A stretch of DNA of 64,000 nt, taken from positions 7,574,001-7,638,000 of the forward strand of contig JAULJL010000039.1 in NCBI GenBank assembly GCA_030761205.1, written 5' to 3'. Shown in pieces: positions 47,877-60,600 of this stretch. Below the pieces are notes generated by a model. It did not search any database. It saw nothing but the letters and a program-made list of their open reading frames with translations, and had not been told where the DNA came from. Position numbers and translations under genes: made by a program. How positions within the stretch are numbered: the first letter of the stretch is position 1; each line of letters opens with the position of its first letter. This DNA is from Fremontodendron californicum. Its lineage: Eukaryota > Streptophyta > Magnoliopsida > Malvales > Malvaceae.

Positions 47877-49439
47877 GCTCTATTCCTATGTGCATGAATA
47901 TACTGATAATTAATACATGAACATATATAGAGAAATTATAATGACTATGTATGCTATGGATGCAACCTGATGCTAACATGATGCATTAAAAATGAATAAA
48001 TTGGTGCACAAGTATATACAAATAATGACCATGCATGTCATAAATGTATTCTACAATGAATGACCATGCATGCTATGACTGTAACATGATGTCAAAATGA
48101 TACATGCAAAAAATAAATGAATTAACACAATGGTACGTACAAAGAATGACCATGTATATCACAAATGTATTCTACAAGGAATAACCATGCATGTTAGGAC
48201 TGTAACATGATGTCAAAATGATACAAATAAAGAATAAATGAATTAACACCAAGGTGTATACAAAGAAATCAATGATTACATGAAATTGGTAGGACCTAAA
48301 TCTTGATTATTCAAAAATCTCATTATGCAAGATTTGCTTCGAAATTTATGATTTTTTTGAAACATGTTATTTTCTATGAAAGACCAATCATATTACTTTC
48401 AAAAAAATTTTGGAGTAGTGGATCTTACTATGGTACAATATGCAAATGTTCACGTGACACTACCGGTTTTATAAAATCATGAAATGAGATTATTATCACC
48501 ATCCATTTATTGCAAAAAATAAGATCAATAATACAACCAAAAATGTACATGCTCTATTCACATGCATGAAATGTGCAAAATGCAAAAATACTTGAAAATT
48601 TATTTTTATTTTTTATTTCAAACAGTTAATGAACATTTGCCCCAACAATATCTACTTATATAGGTATCATAGTGCCTTTGGGACGGATTATCACATTTAT
48701 TACGGGCGATGTACGTACATCGTTGCCCGATCTACAACACTTATTAAGAGTGTAAAATAGGTAACAAAAGGTTTAGAAATGTCCCTCAATGTGTTACTAT
48801 CTTCGGTATATCTAACGAAAATCCGGCATAGCTTCGCCTAGGTTCACTATATGAGAGTGAATCGGTTCTAAAGGCCCCGAATTGCTCCTCACTGTCGCCG
48901 GTGAAGGCTAGTAAGGCACCCCGATAAAAGCGGGTTCAATTCGTTAGAGTTTATTTCCCTAGCCCATGCGGATTGTTAATCACGAAGGCTTAGGTAATTT
49001 AGTACTCCGGAAGTGTTTCACTAGCCCATGCGTATTGTTAATCACGAAGGCTTAGGTACTTTGCTCCCACCTAAAAGGACAGAACTCGGGTATAGAGCTC
49101 ATGATATGCAAATGTACGTCTAGTGTGTGAGGAGGAACAACAAACCTTTCACCACCTATTCTACACCCCTTATTCTAAATGCCCCAACTATTTATAAAAA
49201 AAACATTCAAGAATAGTGTAACGCATTAACCAACAAGCAATTATAATATACAACCTTAAATAACTAGAGACCAATAATAAAATGCATGCATATGAGTATG
49301 GACATATTTAAAAATATTTTATTATTTTCAATTTCTCCTTATTTAAAAAATGTGGGAATTAAAATTAAATACCAATTAAATCAACAAAATCGAGACTTCG
49401 ATAACACACGACTAATACTAGGCCTGACTCTCTAAAATT
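47877..49439 (-). other. Leader between primer site and ORF A
   Basis: It holds the degenerate repeat at 47880-48270, a palindrome at 48703-48729 and a direct repeat with tagcccatgcg and attgttaatcacgaaggctta (48960-49000 and 49022-49060). No ORF of note. It also carries, at 49391-49417, a stretch complementary to U5 (see findings). Confidence 0.7.
48703..48729. promoter_or_regulatory. Leader palindrome (possible RNA dimer-forming hairpin)
   Basis: A 16-base perfect palindrome CGATGTACGTACATCG with near-matching cgggc and ttgcccg on the outside, so a stem with a GTACGTAC centre is possible. Packaging leaders of retro-elements often use such self-complementary loops. The role is inferred from position alone. 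Confidence 0.4.
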
Positions 49440-49456
49440 CCCCAGTGGAGTCGCTA
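49440..49456 (-). promoter_or_regulatory. Primer binding site, tRNA-Arg
   Basis: On the minus strand it reads TAGCGACTCCACTGGGG, three bases after the 5' LTR end. It is the complement of a plant tRNA-Arg 3' end (...CCCCAGTGGAGTCG plus CCA), with one mismatch in the CCA part. Ogre elements are known to use tRNA-Arg. Confidence 0.85.
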
Positions 49457-49459
49457 AGC

Positions 49460-52400
49460 TGTCGCAACCTAAAAAATAACAAGTCTCATAGCAAGACTTT
49501 ATTATTCGTTAAGCGTGACATTAAAAAAAACCGAGGAAAAGTCGACTTAATTCCTCTAGAAAAATAAAGGTTTTGGAAATGACCCTGAAAAAGACATGGA
49601 GTCTCCACCAATCTTTTTTAGCTAGGGTGATCAGCCACCTATTAAAACCGGTTTTATAAAATATTTTAAAATTAATTAAAACATTGTTAAAACCAATTTC
49701 AAGTCTACGTTTTAAAACCAGAGAAATCAAAGAAACGAGTTCGGGACTCGGTTACCTGTGGGGAAGTATTAGCACCCCCACAACGCCCGTATAAAATGGT
49801 ACTTTATTAATCATGTGTTATCTCAAGTCTCGGTAAAAAAGTTGGTTTTAAATTTAGTATTTCAAGTTAATTCCCAATTTAAAGAAAAATAATTACATTT
49901 TTAATTGAAAATGATCCGGAATTTATAAATTCAAAATCCCTATATTCCCCAACAAACGTTGCAAAATATAGAAATTTTTATTAATTTGGAAAACTTTCCA
50001 ATCATTCTATTTTAAAGAAGATATTCCGTTATTAATGATAATTGATGATATCCTCCCCAGCAAACCCGACATAGAACTCATGAATTATTTTAACTTGAGA
50101 ATATCTTTATTTTATTGAAAATCATTACCTTTTTGAAAACATTTAAAAATATGAATATGAACATGTATGAAATAAATAAAATGACATAGCAAAGTCTAAA
50201 TAATATAATGCAACCTAAATGATATGATATAATTTAAATGTCTTAGCATATTATAAATGAGATGAAATATCCTAAGTTATATGATATATTCTAAATAAAA
50301 TGAAATGATCTAGGTAACATAATATATTCTATATGAAATGTAATATCCTAAGTCATATGATATATTCTAAATGAAATGAAATGACCTAGGTAACATAATA
50401 TATTCTATATGAAATGTAATATCCTAAGTCATATGATATATTCTAAATGAAATAAAATATCCTAAATGACATAATATATCCTAAATGAAATGAAATAACC
50501 TAGGTAACATAATATATTCTACATGAAATGAAATGACCTAGGTAACATAATATATTATATATGAAATGAAATAATTTAAATGACATGGCAAATAGAAATG
50601 ATATGACATATAATTTAAATGACATGAAATATAAAATAATGCTATCATATAATATGCATGAAAATAAAAATGAAAATAATAATGCATGAACATAGTATAT
50701 GCTAAATAATATGACAAAAATAACAAAATAAAAAGCATAGGATATCATGAAATATACAAAACCATATAACAAACAATATAACATCAAAAAATATAAATCA
50801 AAATAATAACAATACCATAGGAATTATCATATCAAAAATCACATATTATATAAAATGCATGAATATGGAAAATGCAATGCATGAAAATGTGTTTTTTTCC
50901 TTTAATTAAGGAAATCCGTATATCTAAAAAGATATCCGGCTACCTTAGGAAAATATATCAAATTAAATATTCTAAAATCAAAATACTTTGTGATTGTTTG
51001 AAAATAATTTTTTGAAAAGCTTAGATTAAAAATGAAAACTTGGCTAAACCTTTTTTAAATGGCTCTAATTTTCTAAGTTCAAAATCCCGGACTTGACCAT
51101 CCTTAACCCGAGACTTAAAAAAACATTTTTAGAGTTTAAAAAGGCTTAGAAACTACCCTAAGTCAGTAGCTAAACTTCCTAATCAGCCCTCTCTAAGTAA
51201 CTTAACCAAAACAGAAAAATGATTTTCCTTCAAATTCAATTCTGACTCCACTGTCCAGTTTTAAGCCACGATATTTTACCCTATCTTTAAAAATTCAAAA
51301 AACTCTAAAAAAAATACTGGAGACTCAGAACATGTAAAAATACACGGAAAAAAATCGGATTAATTTTTTGATTAAAGATTACTACCCAGAAAAATCGGGA
51401 AAGTACAAGTACTGGGTGAAAAAACTGTTTTGCCAAAATACATTTTCTGCCTTTAATAAAATCATTTAAAAATCAAAGTAAAAATATTTGTGACTCTCTA
51501 AATGACTCACAAACAGTAGCTAACACTTTTAAAAAGTTAGACAAAAATGGGCTAAGTAAAAAAATCACAAAGGTAAAATAATCAATTTGACAACTCTTTA
51601 ATTTTCCACAAGTATCCTCAAGAGACCATGACTTTGAACCATTGATTGGCCTAAGTCATAAGTCAAGTGGCAAGGACATGAAATGCATGAAAAGTACAGC
51701 AAATATGATGCATGAAATGCATGATTTGAAACCTAAATATCATGAAAAATGCATGGCATCAATAAAATGACCTAAACCTAAATGAACTTGCATGGCATTT
51801 AATGCAACCTAGGTTTAAAATGCATGGATATGCATGGCAAAACAAATCAATCCTAACATCTAAACTATGCATGGCAATAACACAAACACAAGGCATGCTT
51901 GAACCAAATACTCAACCAAATGTCATGAGAATGCAAACCTATCAACTAACATAACAAAAATGCACACACAAAGCAAAGAAAGTGAAGTGGCCGAATGGCC
52001 TCATGTTCAAAGTGAGCATGGCATTTTCACAAACACTTGATATACTAACATACTTAACTAAAGAATAACACTCAAATCATGCAAATATAAAGTAGAGGTA
52101 TGAAAACTAACAAGCATCTTCACAAACACATGGATTTCAAAATATAAAACATAAACAAACTCAAACATTTTGAAAACAAAAAATCAAAAATTCAAGAACA
52201 TGATAATAGACTCATAAATGGAAATAAGCAAGCCACCAAATTAAAACAAGCTTCAAGTATATGTAGTAGAAGAAGATTTAAAGCATCAAGACTTATTTAA
52301 TATAAAAAATAACATGAAAAATCAAAGCAAAACAACAACTAAAACAAAAAAAAGGGCCATTCGGCCATGTCAAAGAATAAGGAAAAAAAAATATTTCAAT

Positions 52401-54387
52401 AACTTTTTATAAGAAAAAAAGAAGAAAAAACTTAAAGAAGAACATTAAAAACACTTATTTAAAAAGAAAAATCAAAATAAACTCACCAAAATAATAATCA
52501 AAACATCAAATCGAGAATGGAAAATCAAAGAAAGTGTAAGAGTATGGAGCTAAAAGCAACCTCTAGAAGCTATCTTTCAAGCTTTTTCTCTTCTAACTTT
52601 CTTTTCTTTTCTAAACTTTTCTTTTTGCTATTCAACAATGGAGAGAAAATCACGCAAAAGCAAGAGAAAATAGAGAATGAGAGTGTACCCAAAATGAAAG
52701 AGAGACCCCCCATGTAGTGGCCGAAACTTCCCTCTCTCTAGGCTACCATGTTGTCATTTTTTCCTCAACCAATTTTCATCCAAGGGCTGTTGATCCAAGA
52801 TGTTTAAAACATGAAATTATCACCCTTAGATTAGGCCATCAGCTATCCACAATTACAGCTGTTCAAGAATCATAAGCCATTATGTTGATACTCTCCCTCT
52901 TCATGCATTGGTCTATGTGACTTATTTGCAAAGGCTTGATAAAAAAATCACTAACTCTTCATTTTTTGCCTCTTCATTAAAAAATCAGAAACCTCCTTCC
53001 CATACTTGGGCCTTGGCCAGCCAGCCCTCCTTCTTCCAGCCCAAATTTGATTTTTTGAAAGGCAAGAAACGCCCTTTTCGGTTTCTTGGGTAAAATGACC
53101 TTTTTGCCCCCCGAATGCAAATAAATGTAAAACAGACTCCAAATTCAAATTTTGTTTTTTAAATACTTTCAAAATAATAAAAAATTGAATTATGAAAGAT
53201 TTCAAAATTTTCCGAGTCCGTTTGCTATTTATTTGGATTTTTTCTTCCAAAATTGCCCTTTTATACCCCCAAAATTTACCATTTTTTTACACGAGTTCCA
53301 AATCAAGATTTTTATTCACCAATCTCTTCCAAATAATTTAAAAGTGTGATCTAGAAGTTTTCATAATTTTTGGAACTCATATGGTATTTTTTCAGGATTT
53401 ATCTGCTTGAATTACTACATAGTGGGCCTGAGATTTGGCCATTTTGCAAACGAACTCCGAATCAAGATTTTATTTTTTCAATCTCTTCCAAATAATTTAA
53501 AAATGAGATTTTCAAATTTTCAGAATTTTTGGAGTTCATTTGCTATTTTTTTGGGATTTATCTTCTTGAATTTCTGCATAGGAGACCTGGGATTTGGCCA
53601 TTTTGCAAACGAACTCCGAATCAAGATTTTCTTTCGCCAATCTCTTCCAAATGATTTAAGAATGAGATTTTCAATTTTTCAGAATTTTTGGAGTTCATTT
53701 GCTATTTTCCCCAAAATTTTCAATTTTGCCCTTTTGCCTCCGAAACCCGGTTTTGCTCAAAACAAGTCCGATTTTTAGATTTTCTTCAAACTGAGCCTTG
53801 GGCTATCCTTTTTTAATCACTCCTCATCCATTAGGGCTTTAGTCTTACCGAGTCGGGCCATTTCTTTAATTCTTCCCAATTTCACCAAAATCCACCAAAA
53901 ACCCTAATTCTTGGTTTTCTCCCGGATTGACTTTTATTTCAGTTTTTCTTTCAGGTGGCTTTTTCATTACCCGTAGTCAGTGCTTATCTTTCATTTGGAA
54001 CCTTCAATTTCGACCAATTCGATCGTTTAAGCACTTTTCTCCAAATTTCCCAGATTAGGGTTTCCTTTCTACTAAATCTCCATAACCCAACTTCCGAACT
54101 CCATATCTTTCGATGTAGACCTCGAATTATCAAAATTCTTTTACCATTTTTCAATTGAACTTCAAATCTTGATTTTGAAAGTGGGTTGACTTTTTCAGCA
54201 GTTGACTTTTCCAGGTTGACTATTTGAGGTTGACTTTTTTGAAGTTTGACTTTTTATGCTCGCCCTCTTAAACTAAGTCTCGGAGTACCACCTGCAGGAT
54301 TAAAAAAGTCTTTTTACATTCTGAAAAATCAATTTGGGAAGAAAAAAATACCTGTTTTAGTGGTCCGGACAAAATTAGGTGTCTATA
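49460..54387 (-). repeat. 5' LTR of the complete element
   Basis: 4928 bases. The terminal CA has become TA in its plus-strand reading (gtgtctata at 54379-54387). The site matching the promoter word of the other LTR reads TACATG instead of TATATG (about 52709-52714), so this 5' promoter may be weakened. It shares the 38-bp array (50200-50600), hairpin and U5 block with the 3' LTR. Confidence 0.93.
50200..50600. repeat. Degenerate 38-bp based array in the 5' LTR
   Basis: Partner of 36190-36600: the same words in the same order, with slightly different numbers of units. Confidence 0.8.
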
Positions 54388-54392
54388 GTATT
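54388..54392. repeat. Target site duplication of the complete element (right)
   Basis: GTATT immediately after the LTR. It matches 35449-35453. Confidence 0.95.
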
Positions 54393-54925
54393 AAATGTAT
54401 TATTAATGATAATAAAATCGAAACAACGCGAGGATTCAAACACTAGTATATTATTATAATAATAAAAAGATTCATTTACACATATAAAACAAGTGTTTTA
54501 AATTTTTTTTAACCGTTAAATCTCATAAATTTATTATTGTGATTAAAACAATTTTTTTTAGCTGTCTGCTTCTCTTTCTCTTTCAGAAAATCACAAAATT
54601 TTCAGTAAAATACCAAAAAAATCACAAAAATTTAAAAAAAAAAGGGAAAAAAAAAAAGAAAGAGAAATAAGAAAAGATATGATGTTATGAGAAGATGGGG
54701 GAGTTGGAATTCCATAGTAAAGGGGAGATAAGCTTTAGATTTAATAAGCAATGGAAAAGAAAGTTAGCTTTCGAGGACGGAGCAAGTTGATTTGCAAAAG
54801 TAACCAGAAAGAGAAAGAGAGGATGACCAGTTCACGATTAAAAAAAATTGTTTTAATCACATCCATAAGTTTTATGACATCTAACCGTTGAAAAACATTT
54901 GTAAATTTCTTTATTTTATCGGAAG
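54393..54925. other. Spacer after the complete element
   Basis: A/T-rich. Contains a word gaggattcaaacactag typical of dispersed plant repeats. No gene is seen. Confidence 0.4.
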
Positions 54926-55367
54926 TAAGATAGTAATGAATTGGATATTTATAGTTTTTTAAATATTTGAATTTGAATTCGTTTAAATTATTCAAAATTT
55001 GAATTCTTTTATCTTTCATTTATTATTTGAATATTACTATTCAAATTTATATCCTATTTAAAGAATAATATTCGTCAAATATCTGAATCTGCTAAATAAT
55101 TGAATTTATTAAATTAATTTTTTTATAAATAAAATATAAAATTAAATATGTAAATGGATATCGGATTTGGATATCTGAATCTGTTATCTGTATCAATAAA
55201 ATGGATTAGGATATCAGACATTATCCCAACCAAAATCAAAATGAATTCGAATAACGAATATCTAAGAGTTCATATCCGAAATCGCTGCGGATAATAAATA
55301 TAATATCTGAATTTACAAAAAAAAAAACAAATTAAACAATATCTGATATCTAATTTTATACTCTCTA
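54926..55367 (-). mobile_element. MITE family C, copy 2
   Basis: Reverse-oriented relative of 15097-15593. Ends taagatagtaatga and ctctcta correspond to its termini, and the long middle (catttacatatttaatt, tagcagattcagatattt on the minus strand) aligns well. The ends are more eroded than in copy 1. Confidence 0.7.
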
Positions 55368-57683
55368 TTATCATCTTTAATTTGAGGTTGACTTCGAACT
55401 TCGACCACTTGACCTAACATTACTTTAGTAGGAAGGAAGTAACATAGAAGGAAAGAAAAAAAAATATATATATATATAAAAAAAATTACTTTTCTTTAAT
55501 TGCGTTTGTACGAAGGATGAAAAATATAAAAAAATTAAAATTGTTATGGGTAGAGTTTTAAATAAATTATTAATTGAGGTTGAATTAATATTTTTTCACA
55601 TTCAGGGTTTAAGATTGGATTTGAAGAAAAAAAATACAAATTCACTTATTTTTCTTCTCTCTTCCTATTTTTCTCCTACCAAATCAAAGAAAAGATATTA
55701 GTTTTTCCTTTTACCATCTTTCTTTTGTTTCCTCCTACTAAATGCAAGATAAAAATTCAACATTCTATTAATAAATCAAATGATTCATGACTCTTTTATT
55801 TTACACCAATGCAAATGTAAATGAATGATTAAATATTTTTAAAAAAAAACTATATAGCGTCATCTATGAAGTTTTTAAACACTACAATAAATATTGAAAA
55901 AAACTTTCAAGTATACTTTTCTTAATAATATTAATTTTTTAAATCCTATTAATGCAATCTAAAAATTTCATCAGCGATATATTTTTTATTTACAAAATAT
56001 ATAATCCAAAAAAATTTAATTTTATAATAAACCGATAATTGAATTAAATAAGACATGTCGCCCTTATAAATCTGCATGCCAAGTCAATTGATGATAATCC
56101 TTAACTGGTAATTATCAAAACCAAAAGGCAAACATGAAATATCAGAGATGATAGAGGTGGTAATTGGACGGGTTCGAGTTATATCGAATTTAAATTTTTT
56201 CGGTTCAAGTTTTTTTAATTCAAATTTTTTTGAATTCAACTTTTTTTAAATTTAGATTTTTTCGAGTGTATTTTCGAATTCAAATTTATTTTGTTATACC
56301 TCTATTTTTTAGTTCTTTTAATTCTCTGACGACATAAGCAACAAACAAAAAACATAGAAAACAAGAAGATTATAAAAGGAAGCAGCACTCATGTCTCTGT
56401 CTTTCCATTCTGTTCTAATTTTTCTATATAATTTGTTTTAGACTCCGTCTATCTATTCTCTTTTGTTTTTGTGATTTCAGTTTTTTGGTTTTAGTTTTAT
56501 GTGGATAAGGTGGGATGAAATTGCTTGTCGTTTTGAGTTCTGCCACGTCTACTTGGGACCTAGCTCATTCATGTTGTTATTCTATACCGTAAAACCTTTA
56601 TAAAATAATACGATTGAAAATAAAAAAAAAATATTATTTTAAAAAATTATTTAATTATCGATAAATAAGTAAATCATTTATTTATCGAAAAATTAATATT
56701 TATTGATTTATAAAAATTTATGTTTTCAATATTTATACACATATATTATTATTATTTTTACTAAGATACATGAATTACTTATAAATGAAAACGCTAAGAG
56801 ATAGAGTCAAAAATTAATATTTACATAGAAAACTACTTGTTACAACATGAAAATAATGTATCGAATGTGGTGTGTGCATTGCAAAAAATTAAGGATGAGT
56901 TCAGTTTGGTTTAAGTATAAAGAAAAAAAAAAACTTTAGAAGTATATTTTGAGAAAGCGCTTGTATGAGAAGGTACAAGTTGTTAAGTAAAAATTTACTT
57001 ATAATGTTATATAACTTTTATATATATATATATTTAAAATTATTAATTTATATATTTGTTGGTTCTTAGTGAATTATAAAAATAATTATTATCTTATACA
57101 TTTAAAGAGATTATTATTTTAATACACAAGACCGATTCAGGATTACAAAATTTTATTAATTAACAGAGATTATTAATTTACCGAATATTCATTTATCAAA
57201 ATTTTATTATAATTTTAGTTCATCGTCTAGAGTCCCTAGACCCATCCTTTTATTTACTAATAATAATCTATTTTTTCAGTACAATGCATGATTTTTCAAG
57301 AGTTTGGAGTATGGTTGGCAAAAAAAAAAACCTGAACCCGTCGGGTTCTGACTTGACCCGACCTTATAGGAGCAGTTTTTTTTTTTTTTTTAAATCAGTT
57401 ACGGGCGGGTTAATTTAAAAGCTTAATGAGTTCGGATCGAGTCCGGTTGTAGCATAAACCCGCACCGAACCGCCCTGATATTTTACCAAAAGACCTTTAT
57501 TGATTTTATTATTAATTTTTATATTTTATTTAGGGTTATACAACAACTTATACTTTCTATCCTTACTGTGAGTGTCGCCTCTCTCATCTCATACTCTTTC
57601 TTCTTTAACCCCCTAACGGCCTTCATGTCTGCATTATTGTTTTCTTATTTTGAGTTCTTATCTTTGTCTTCCTAACTCTTCCT
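55368..57683. other. AT-rich spacer before the edge element
   Basis: No gene is seen. A GGGTCGGG-type MITE relic lies around 57310-57480 (cgtcgggttctgacttgacc, ggatcgagtccggt). There are pure AT microsatellites near 55465-55480 and 57020-57032. Confidence 0.4.
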
Positions 57684-60600
57684 TGTCGCAACCTAAAAAA
57701 ATGCCCAATTGCGGGACATCACGTTAAATGTGACATTGGAGGAAAAAGAAGAAAGGACGACTTAATTCCTCTTAAATAAAAATGAGGATTTGAAAACAAC
57801 ATCGGAAAAGAAAATGGAATCGCCACCAATCTTTTTTGGCTAGGTGTGATCGGCCACCTATTAAAACCGATTTTTGTAAAATATTTTAAAATTAATTAAA
57901 ACATTTTTAAAACAAATTTCGAAGTCTGCGCTTTGAACCAGAGAAAACACGTGCGGGTTCGGGAATAGGTTACATGTGAAGAAGGATTAGCATCCACACA
58001 ACGCCCGTATAAAACGGTACCTTATTAATCGTGTGTTATCTCGAGTCTCGGTAAAAGTCGGTTTTATATTTGATATCTAAAAATAATTCCTTTTTTTTTT
58101 AAAAAAAAAAATCACATTATTTGAGAATGATTCGGAATTTGTTAACATAAAATTCTCCATACTCGGCAAACCCGACAAAACATGGAATTTCTCCTTTACT
58201 TTTGAAATTCTTCGAATCACTCTAGTTTTGAGAAAGAGATGTTCCGTTGTTAATGATAATTGATGATATTCTCCCCGGCAAACCTAGCAGAGAATCCATG
58301 AATTATTTCAACTCGGGAACAACCTTGTTTTATTAAAAAGCATTAGTTTTTATGCATTGAAAACAATTAAAAATGACCATGAATATACAAATTATTACTA
58401 AGGTATTAATTTAAATTAAACAAAATGCATAATCGTCATGGCATGGCAAACATTTTATTATGACATGGCAAAAGAATTAATGACATGACATATATGACAT
58501 GGAAACTTTAATACAATCATGGCAAAGAAATTAATGACATGGCATACATGACATAACAAATAACTCATGACATGGCATATATGACATAACAAATAACTCA
58601 TGACATGGCATATATGATGTGACAAATAGCTAATGACATGGCAAGATAATTTATGACATAGCATTCATGGCATGCCAAAGATTTCATGGCATGACATACA
58701 TAGCATGGTAAGTAACTCATGACATGGCATACATGACATGGCATATGGTTCATGACATGGAAAATATTTCATGACTTGGCTTACATAACATGGCATATAT
58801 GACATAAGCACCAATCATAAAAATGACATCATCATAGAATATTCACAATCACATCTTGATCAAAATAGCAACATAATATTAGATCATAAAATGACATCAT
58901 TACCGAATATTCATAAACATAGAATTTTCATGATTAAGATGACAAATGTAGATATCATGGAATATACACACATCATTTTGAAATTCATTTTCATGGATTT
59001 TTCATATGAGGAATCACATAAATGGCATATGTCGGTAAATATTACCGTACTCGTTGGCAAACCCGACAAAGCTTGGAAAATAATTCTTTCATATGACATT
59101 TACATAATTCCAAGTAAAACAAAAACCATACCTTTCGATTCCATAAACACGTGCGTTGAATAATTTCCTAACCTCCCCAGCATACCCGGCAAAGATTAGA
59201 AACTAATTCTCGCCAAATGTCTAGGAAACCGAAAAATATGTTTTTATATTAAATAAAATAAAAATATTTTAAAATATGCAATGCATGCAAATGGAATGTG
59301 TTTCTATCTTGAAGAGAGGATATTCGAATGCCTAAAAAGATATCCGATTACCTTCGAAAGAAACCTAAGTTGGACATTAAAAATGAGAGATTTCGGGCAC
59401 ATATTTTGACTCGGATTAGGGGGCATTCGAATGCCCTTAATTTACATCCGAGTATATTTAAACAAATTTTGAATGCAACATTTTGAAAGCCAAAATAAGT
59501 ATAAAAAAAAAATGCAAGTTTTGAAGTGGACATTCAAGGTGGCCGAATGGTCATAAAGCAAGAAACCTTGTTTTTATTCGGTTTTGAAGCTCGTTTTATC
59601 TTCCCATGGTCCGTTTTTCATAAAACCAATTTTTATATTTGAAATAACATGGAAAACATCCCAAAACAGTAGCTATAGGTTTAGGCCAACCCTTCCCCTT
59701 TTGTGAAAAAATGAGATTTTTGCTAACTTTAAAACTAGTTTTAGCCAACCAAAACCTAGTTTTGCAAAGCTATATGTTAGACCCTTTTAAAAAATCCAAA
59801 AAATCTGGAAAAATTATTTTAGGTTCATAACATTCTAAACTCAGTGAGATAAAAATGTTTTTTTATTTTGACAAAAAATTCATAGGCTAAAGTTGCCTTA
59901 AAACAACATATCTAACTAAAAATCAGTTTTATCGAAAGCTATTTTTTAACCCTTGAAAAAAATTCTAACAATTCTGGAAAAATTACCATGGACACATCTA
60001 AGGATGTATTAAAAGAGGTTAAATCAGTTCTGTATTTTGACAAAATATGCATGGTGAAAACATTTCCCAAAATCAGCATACTCAACTTGTAAAACATTGT
60101 TTTCCTCTAACTAGTTTGAAAAATAGATTTTGGCTATGCACCATTGATCGATCCTAGCTAAAATCAAGTTGGAAATAAGTTGAAAACACATTTTTACAGC
60201 AAGCAGAAATGATGGGCTCAAGGCTAGCTTATTGGAAATGAATCCTACTTAGCCATCTCTTGGTGGGAGACCAAGGTCATCAAGCACTAATTAACATCAT
60301 TTCCCAACAAGTCACACACAATATGTCATGTTATATGGATAATTTTCAGCAAGACAAGCATATGAATATGATGAAATATAAGCTAGAAAAATAAGCAAAC
60401 AAAGAGAAATAAAGGTAGGCTCAATGGTTGGTTCTTTGGACATAGCCCTACCGAACCAAAATCACTTGGTAAAACCAAGATCCTCAATCACATCAAACTT
60501 TTTTATTTATTTTTTTTCTTTTTTGAAGAAATCAAAGGAGAAAATCTATCCTACCACAATAGTAGATCCCACATCCAACATGCAAGCAAGAAAAATAAAC

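Larger units (their letters stand above)
35454..54387 (-). mobile_element. Complete non-autonomous Ogre/Tat-like Ty3/gypsy element, 18.9 kb
   Basis: Two LTRs of about 4.9 kb, interior 40351-49459, and a perfect 5-bp duplication. In element orientation (minus strand) the order is 5' LTR, tRNA-Arg primer site, long leader, gag-like ORF A, spacer, gag ORF B, 2.4 kb of non-coding DNA, two tandem arrays, polypurine tract, 3' LTR. Huge LTRs with a tRNA-Arg primer site are hallmarks of Ogre elements in the Tat lineage. No protease, reverse transcriptase, RNase H or integrase motif is visible. Over the first 250 aligned LTR bases I count about 20 differences, so the insertion is not recent. Confidence 0.93.
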
